A stretch of DNA of 64,000 bases from assembly GCA_037349315.1 (NCBI GenBank), contig JBAIAC010000035.1, positions 6,462,501 to 6,526,500 of the forward strand. The letters run 5' to 3'. Origin of the DNA: Chelydra serpentina (Eukaryota; Chordata; Testudines; Chelydridae). Numbering within the stretch: the first letter of the stretch is position 1; every line of letters begins with the position of its first letter. Shown here piece by piece: positions 58,508-64,000 of this stretch. Under the pieces are notes generated by a model. It saw only the letters and a list, made by a program, of their open reading frames with translations. It was not told where the DNA came from and made no database searches. Position numbers and translations under genes: made by a program.

Positions 58508-60730
58508 GAACTCTAGCTATTCGCATTAATTTTAATCAACAACAGGAAGCTTCCAGTCTAAAGGAATTGGCACCTAGGCTGTGAATAGAGCCATATTCTT
58601 TTTGGATTTGGGGGCTGGTCCATAACAAATCTGTGTCATTGTACGTGGGTATTGTACCTTTAAAGTCCCTTCCCTCCTGCAGAATGGAGCTCTTTGGAAT
58701 CAGTCTGGTTTGTTTGTCAATATTTATTCATTGTGAGCCCAAACGGGGATGGTTTGGACCCCAAGTCTCCTGTCTTTCCTGCCCTGAAATTGGAGGTGCC
58801 CTGATAAATGAACTCCACAAGTTTTCAGACCCAAACAAGCCAGAAGTAAGCTGATGGTTGTCACAAGTCTTTGTGGCTGCTCCCTCTCATCTCTCACCGC
58901 TGAAACGTCAGGTCAGTGCACTCCCAACTCCTTCAAACACCTAGTCCATGACTTGGCTGTGTTCTAGCCCTGCAACACCACTCCAAGTGATGGAAAACAG
59001 CCAGATTCCTCCCAGCCAAGAATTCTGTTACTGCAAAGGGGATACCATAGTAGTATAGGTCTGGCCTACCAGACTCCAGGACAGAGCATGCAGACACAGG
59101 CCCCAGGGTCATAGGTGCTGGAAGTAGGGGTGCTGCTCCACCCCCTGGCTTGAAGTGGTTTCCATTATATACGGGGTTTGCAGTTTGGCTCAATGGCTCA
59201 GCACCCCCACTAGAAAAACTGTTCCAGGACCTCTGCCCAGGGTTTGATGGGGTGTGTTTGAGATGATGAGGGTATGGCTAGGAAACGCTGTGCTCCAGAT
59301 ACTCTGGCCTGCAGAGGAGCCTATAGGTGACTGGGAAGATCACAGCCCAATAGATTAAGATTAGGGGAACTGCTTATGGTGCAATGAAGTACTAAGGTTT
59401 AAAGGAGTCTCTTAGAGCAGAAATTAGAGCGGAAGGAAGCTGGATGGATGGTACCTAAAGATGAATTAGTTAGGAGCAGAAAAACTGAACAAACACAAAC
59501 TCTTCAAATCCAGGTAGAGGTATAAAAAGGTTGTGAAGTAAATAAATACTGTTTTAAAAAGAGCAGCAAGACTTGCATCCAAGCAGTTAAGGTATGGCAT
59601 AGGAGCAAGAGATGAGAACAGAGTGATATTTAGTGAAGATCAATGCAGCTGTAGGAGCTACTGGTTAATTTCCAATTGATCATTCATTTAAAAAAAATTG
59701 AAGAGAAAGCTCTTCTGGGAGAACTTTGAGAAGTACCACCTGTGGAATTGTGCCTAATTGCTGCCCTGATCGTTTGTGGAGGACATATTTTTGATAAACT
59801 GTTAGCGAGGTATGATAAGTGGTGTTAAAAAAAGGTGAACTAATTAAGACAGGAAAAGATGAGTTAGTGACTGGGCAGGATTTATTTGTCTTTAGTGACT
59901 GAAAACCTCAAGTGTGCTATTAACCAAAGGCCTTGTACCAGTAATTGTGCAGGGAACGGAGATCCAAGGAAAAGGGTCATGAACACGTGCACTAGATAAC
60001 AGAAATGGCCAGCCTGCACATCCTATTGTGAAATATAGACATTGCTGGGGATGTGATGACTATATGCTTCATATCATCAATAGCAGTAGTAGTCTGGTAG
60101 GCCAGAACTTTTTACCAGGTTTCCAGCCCCACACCATGAAGTCTGGGGGGCTTCCTCCATTCAGGTATGTGACAGGGCAGGAGGTTAATGGCTAGGATAC
60201 AAATGCATATAAACATCCCTGGCAATGATGCCCTCCCCAGAATTGATACCTTCCAGAGGCAATACTTTCCAGGACATTGGCATGGAGCAGTATCTCGAAA
60301 GGTGAAGGTAGGGTTTGGTTGGGTTTTTTGGAGGACTGTCCAGTAGATACACAGGGTCTGATCCAAAGCCCTTTGAAGTCACAGGCCCATAATGGGTATA
60401 GCATTTGAAATGTTGGTATGTATTTGGCAAGGCAAATCAAACTATCGGCTCCTTTATTTATTTTTATTAGTATTTTGTCAACCATTTCCTGCATTCGGTG
60501 TTTAAATTAAGCTTCAGGAGCTGGTGGAAAGCCCATCAACCGGCAACAAGCGCCACAGGAAATGTCGCACAAATGGGGTGTTAACCACAGCTGTCTGCTC
60601 ATGCTAGCCAAATGATTTACAAAAAACACTTACAAGCACTCCCCTGGCTAGTAGTAAGTCTACATTGTGCAAAGGCCACCATGTACTGTTAAGTAAAATT
60701 CATAACAGCATTGAGAGACACCAACATTGG
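58508..60730. other. Intergenic, no gene recognised
   Basis: No open frame with domain content and no repeat that I could name with confidence. AT-rich, with long stretches of apparently unique sequence. Confidence 0.45.
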
Positions 60731-60918
60731 GGGGAGGGATAGCTCAGTGGTTTGAGCATTGGCCTGCTAAATCCAGGGTTGTGAGTTCAACCCTTGAGGG
60801 GGCCATTTAGGGATCTGGGGCAAAAATTGGGGATTGGTCCTGCTTTGAGCAGGGGGTTGGACTAGATGACCTCCTAAGTAAGGTCCCTTCCAATCCTGAT
60901 ATTCTATGATTCTATGAT
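60731..60918 (+). repeat. tRNA-derived SINE (CryI-like), plus strand
   Basis: The head has an A box 'tagctcagtgg' (60740-60750) and a B box 'gagttcaaccc' (60783-60793), the internal RNA polymerase III promoter of a tRNA-derived SINE. The tail 'gggttggactagatgacctc' is CR1-like and ends in 'attctatgat' repeats. Known: this SINE family is shared by hidden-necked turtles. Flanking duplications were not clear. Confidence 0.92.
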
Positions 60919-61363
60919 CTCCTTGAATGGATTAAGACTAATAGTTTAATAATTTCCCCCCTCGGCACAAGCACATAGAAGACAGCTTAGCGCCCACATT
61001 TAGTGTTATTGAATATCTGCATTGCAATAATGCTGATGGGCCAATCAGATTGTGGCCTCATCATGCAATGTGCTGTACAAACACATAGAAAATGATAGTC
61101 CCGGTCTCAAAGAGTTTACAATCCATGAGTCCTTGAATTAGATTGGCAGGGTGCTTTAGATCAGGACTGATTTGAACAAGGAGCACAGGGAAATTTGTCC
61201 AGTACCTGACCACCACTATTAACAGTTATGTGTCTCTACCCACAGATCTCAAAGCACCTGACCCAAAGAGAACTTTCCTTTGTAAAGGACCATCATTTTC
61301 TATCTGCGTGTACAGTGCCTAGCACAATGAGGCCTCAGCCTGTATGAATATTGTATTGGCCTG

Positions 61364-61640
61364 TATGAACAGTGCATTGTATATCTGTGCTTTCAATTGC
61401 TGGACCCGGTCTCATAGCCATGCTAATGCGTCCATACTGCACGACACAGACCTTGTGACTCAGGTCTGTGATCTGGGCTGTGTCCACACTGCAAAATGAC
61501 TGTGCTTGAGCCCAAGCCACAGCGGGACTCGGGCCCGAGTGCTTGCTGACCTGAATCAGGCAGAAATGTGTGGATGGAAGGGGGTCTTGGGCTCAAACCT
61601 GTGACAGCCTAGGCTCAGTACGCAGTGTAGACATATACCT
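61364..61640 (+). repeat. hAT-type MITE, copy 2
   Basis: Second copy of the element at 280-700, in the same orientation, sharing 'ccatgctaatgcgtc', 'ccacactgcaaaatgac' and 'gggctcaaacctg', and ending 'cgcagtgtagacatatacc'. Confidence 0.68.
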
Positions 61641-61689
61641 TAAGTGCTACCACAAGGTGTTAATAAGTCTCATTACGCTTCCCCCCCAC

Positions 61690-61843
61690 ACACACACTTT
61701 ACAGATGGGGAAACGGAGGCATGGGGCAGTGAGGTGACTTGCCCATGGGCACACAGCAGAGCAGTTGCCGAGTCACGAAGAGAATCCAGGGCTTCTGAGT
61801 CCCAAGCCAGTGCTTTACCCATTGAACCACATTGCCTCCCTTA
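61690..61843 (-). repeat. MIR-type SINE, minus strand
   Basis: 'cagatggggaaacggaggca', 'gaggtgacttgcccatgggc' and 'accacattgcctccc' are MIR in antisense and nearly full length. Confidence 0.87.
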
Positions 61844-63548
61844 AAATGAAAGCGGGGGTGGGGTGAAAGAACAAAACTTGTCTCAGCTAAAGTGCTATTT
61901 TCAAATGCAAAATCAAAACCTGTGGGAAAAGAGAGAGGCCACATGACAGCCTCTGCAACATTCATTAAGCAGCCACTCACCTGGTCCAGAATTTCCCCCA
62001 AATTTCCACTGAAGTTTAAATTTGGCACCAGACTTTCCACCACCAACGTGCACTCTTCCCCGCTTTTCTGAGTTATGCAGTGTTGCAACCGCTAAGTGGC
62101 AGGTTTCAACCTGAGAGGGGAAACAGGAGAGATCTGCTCTCAGAATGGCTAGCAAGATGGTAATGTCATTGTGTCACTGCAGTGTGGGGTATGTTTGACT
62201 CTCAAATGGTTTGTTCTTTCTGGGTATTAGTCATTAAAAAAAATAAAATAAAATCTACCACCACCTTAAAAGTTTGTATATAAAATACTTTTCTGTTGGA
62301 CTTAGAGACTCTGAGATATATTATGGGACTAAACAAATGCATCACCCCACATTTGCTGAGGGATGGACTAGAAAGGATTTAAGTTCTTTCCATCTACAAA
62401 TTTCATTTTCTTGCTTGAATTAAAATAGTCATTCACTAGATAGTCCTCATTTACAAGTAAAATTGCAAACATTTTATTTCCATCTCTTTACAAACCCACA
62501 CATCAAAATATTACTGATAAAATCATAAATAGCCAAGAGGATAAACTTTACCATCAGCAAACACAATAGCTTAGAAAGGCTTAATTCTAAATGCCTCTCT
62601 TCGAATGTTGAAACAGTAATGGTTATCCTTTTAAGATACTGTTTAAATTCTTTATGCTTGGGTGTGTTCAGGGATGGTGGGCAGTGTTTGTGCACTGAAC
62701 TGCATAACAAAAAATGACTGTACTGAAGGATTTTAAAAAAAGTATAGAAATACTTTCTACTAGCAGGTCTTGTGAAACTACAGAAATGATGCAAGTCTCT
62801 TTGGGCCCCTCTTGCAACACTTCAAAGCATAATCAAAGTTGCATCCCTTTTGAACTATCTTCTTATAGTGTTTACCAGTATTTGAGTCCTCCTTTCTGTC
62901 TGAATCATAAGGACAAAGATTCTACACTCACTCAAAGACTGTAAACAGAATTGAGAACTTGGTCTCTCTTTGCATCATTGGGGTGTCCTCTGACTGCCCT
63001 GCCTCCAGGGAACACTGCTTTTGCCCGTGGCCCGACACCAAGGCCTTGACACGCTGAGGAAGGGCTGCAGTCACCCAGACAGCTCCTGTTTCTACATGAG
63101 GTACTGTCTGGGTCCCAACTGTACACTGTTCAGTCTCTAACATGAGTTTCTGCTCCCTGGCACCCTTCTCTGCATGGCCAACGCCTGCTGGCGCACTGAG
63201 CACTTCTATCCCTCATGCTCTGCCTCCACCCTAAAATGGGCTAATTCTTGCTCTGGTTTTATTCTCAGTTTGAAAGAATTCGGCCCAGAAGTGCTCCTAT
63301 TCTCCAGCTTTTGTCAACAGCTTTTCAAGCTACCCCTGTAAGCTCTAAAAAGGAGACGAAGGCGTCCCCTCATCTCCTCACAGCTATCTCAATTCAAATG
63401 TCCCGTTCCCTCCATTCTTTTTCTAGACAACCATTGGCTTTCCCCATCCTAAGTTGCTCCAGGTTGTTGCCGATTTCCTCCCCCTCAGGACTGGGATATC
63501 ACACCAGTCTCTTACCAAGGTCCCCAGTCACAGTCAGAACATCTCTTA
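61844..63548. other. Intergenic, no gene recognised
   Basis: The overlapping minus-strand open frames at 62928-63203 sit upstream in the plus sense of the protease remnant and may belong to the same decayed retroelement, but no domain could be read. The rest is AT-rich and unassigned. Confidence 0.4.
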
Positions 63549-63767
63549 CTACCCCAGCACATAGCTGAACTCTTCATCCTTGTATCCCCAGCTTCCCCTC
63601 CATTGGGGGTAGACCCGCAGCATTTCCCCATGCACATGAGACGTGTCCAGGGAGGTGCCAGTCCATCTTCTTTGCCAAAATCCTATTTTCCCAGCCAGGG
63701 TGTGCCCACAACCTGAGTCCACGAGGCCTTCCACTGACACTCCTTCCAGCCTCACTGGTACCACCTA
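63549..63767 (-). pseudogene. Retroelement aspartic protease remnant
   Basis: On the minus strand the frame reads VPVRLEGVSVEGLVDSG then CGHTL, which matches the active-site region (D-S/T-G) of retropepsin-type proteases in Gypsy-like LTR retrotransposons and endogenous retroviruses. About 40 residues on, HVHGEMLRVYP keeps the order of the next conserved block. An in-frame stop lies directly upstream at 63765-63767 and another ends the frame shortly after the second block, so it is broken. Further minus-strand sequence to 64000 reads open in another frame without a nameable domain. Whether the source was Gypsy-like or retroviral cannot be told from this piece. Confidence 0.6.
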
Positions 63768-64000
63768 TGGCGGAGTCCCGGTGCCATTCAGAGAGGACCC
63801 CAGGCTACAAACCTGGCTAGAATAGTAGCCCAGCTAATTGAACTTGATTATTGGGCATTCGTACTAGATATGCCCAGGCTGTCCCAAAAAGTGATTCTGT
63901 TAGATTATAGGACTGTCCAAGGCCCTGGCAGCTACTGTGCATCCCCGTTTTGAGGTACTCAGTACTCTCTCCTGAAGAGCTTCTCTGCAACTCCTGAGCT

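Noticed and set aside
60740..60793. tRNA-like promoter boxes
   Set aside because: Not a tRNA gene: no full cloverleaf, and the sequence continues into a CR1-like SINE tail. The same holds for the copy at 28745-28945.
62928..63203. 91-codon minus-strand frame near the protease remnant
   Set aside because: Could be part of the same retroelement, but no conserved motif could be read, so it is not listed as coding.

Overview
The window looks like nuclear DNA from a turtle, probably a cryptodire. There are no operons, tight gene packing or RNA operons. It holds vertebrate splice sites and a repeat set typical of turtles: CR1 LINE tails, a tRNA-derived SINE with a CR1-like tail ending in ATTCTATG repeats (the CryI type), many hAT-type miniature transposons with 8-bp target duplications, Penelope-like (Neptune-type) 3' ends, MIR fragments and a Tigger-like element. 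The species cannot be fixed from sequence alone.

Positions 1-22081 carry the 3' half of one plus-strand gene in ten coding exons, recognised as ADAMTS2, the procollagen I N-proteinase. The exons run through the end of the cysteine-rich domain, the spacer, the last three thrombospondin type-1 repeats, the six-cysteine PLAC domain and the gene-specific tail, ending at a TAA at 22079-22081. All ten exons join in frame with no stop, frameshift or lost cysteine that I can see, so the gene looks functional. Metalloprotease, disintegrin and first TSP1 exons lie upstream of the window. The 3' untranslated region probably continues to about 23.5 or 24.9 kb.

Positions 25-50.7 kb are intergenic and full of nested transposons. 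Several insertions show intact or near-intact target duplications, so their order of arrival can be read: a Penelope-like element inside a hAT MITE at 38.5-39.3 kb, and at least two elements inside a hAT element at 43.3-44.5 kb.

Positions 50775-51799 hold an open frame of 340 codons on the plus strand behind a good 3' splice site. I do not recognise the protein. It is the only long repeat-free open frame outside ADAMTS2 and the best candidate for an undescribed gene.

Positions 51.8-64 kb are again intergenic: MIR, hAT, Tigger and SINE copies, and at the right edge a decayed minus-strand fragment of a retroelement aspartic protease. No tRNA, rRNA, CRISPR array or other non-coding RNA gene was found; the two tRNA-like promoters belong to SINEs.
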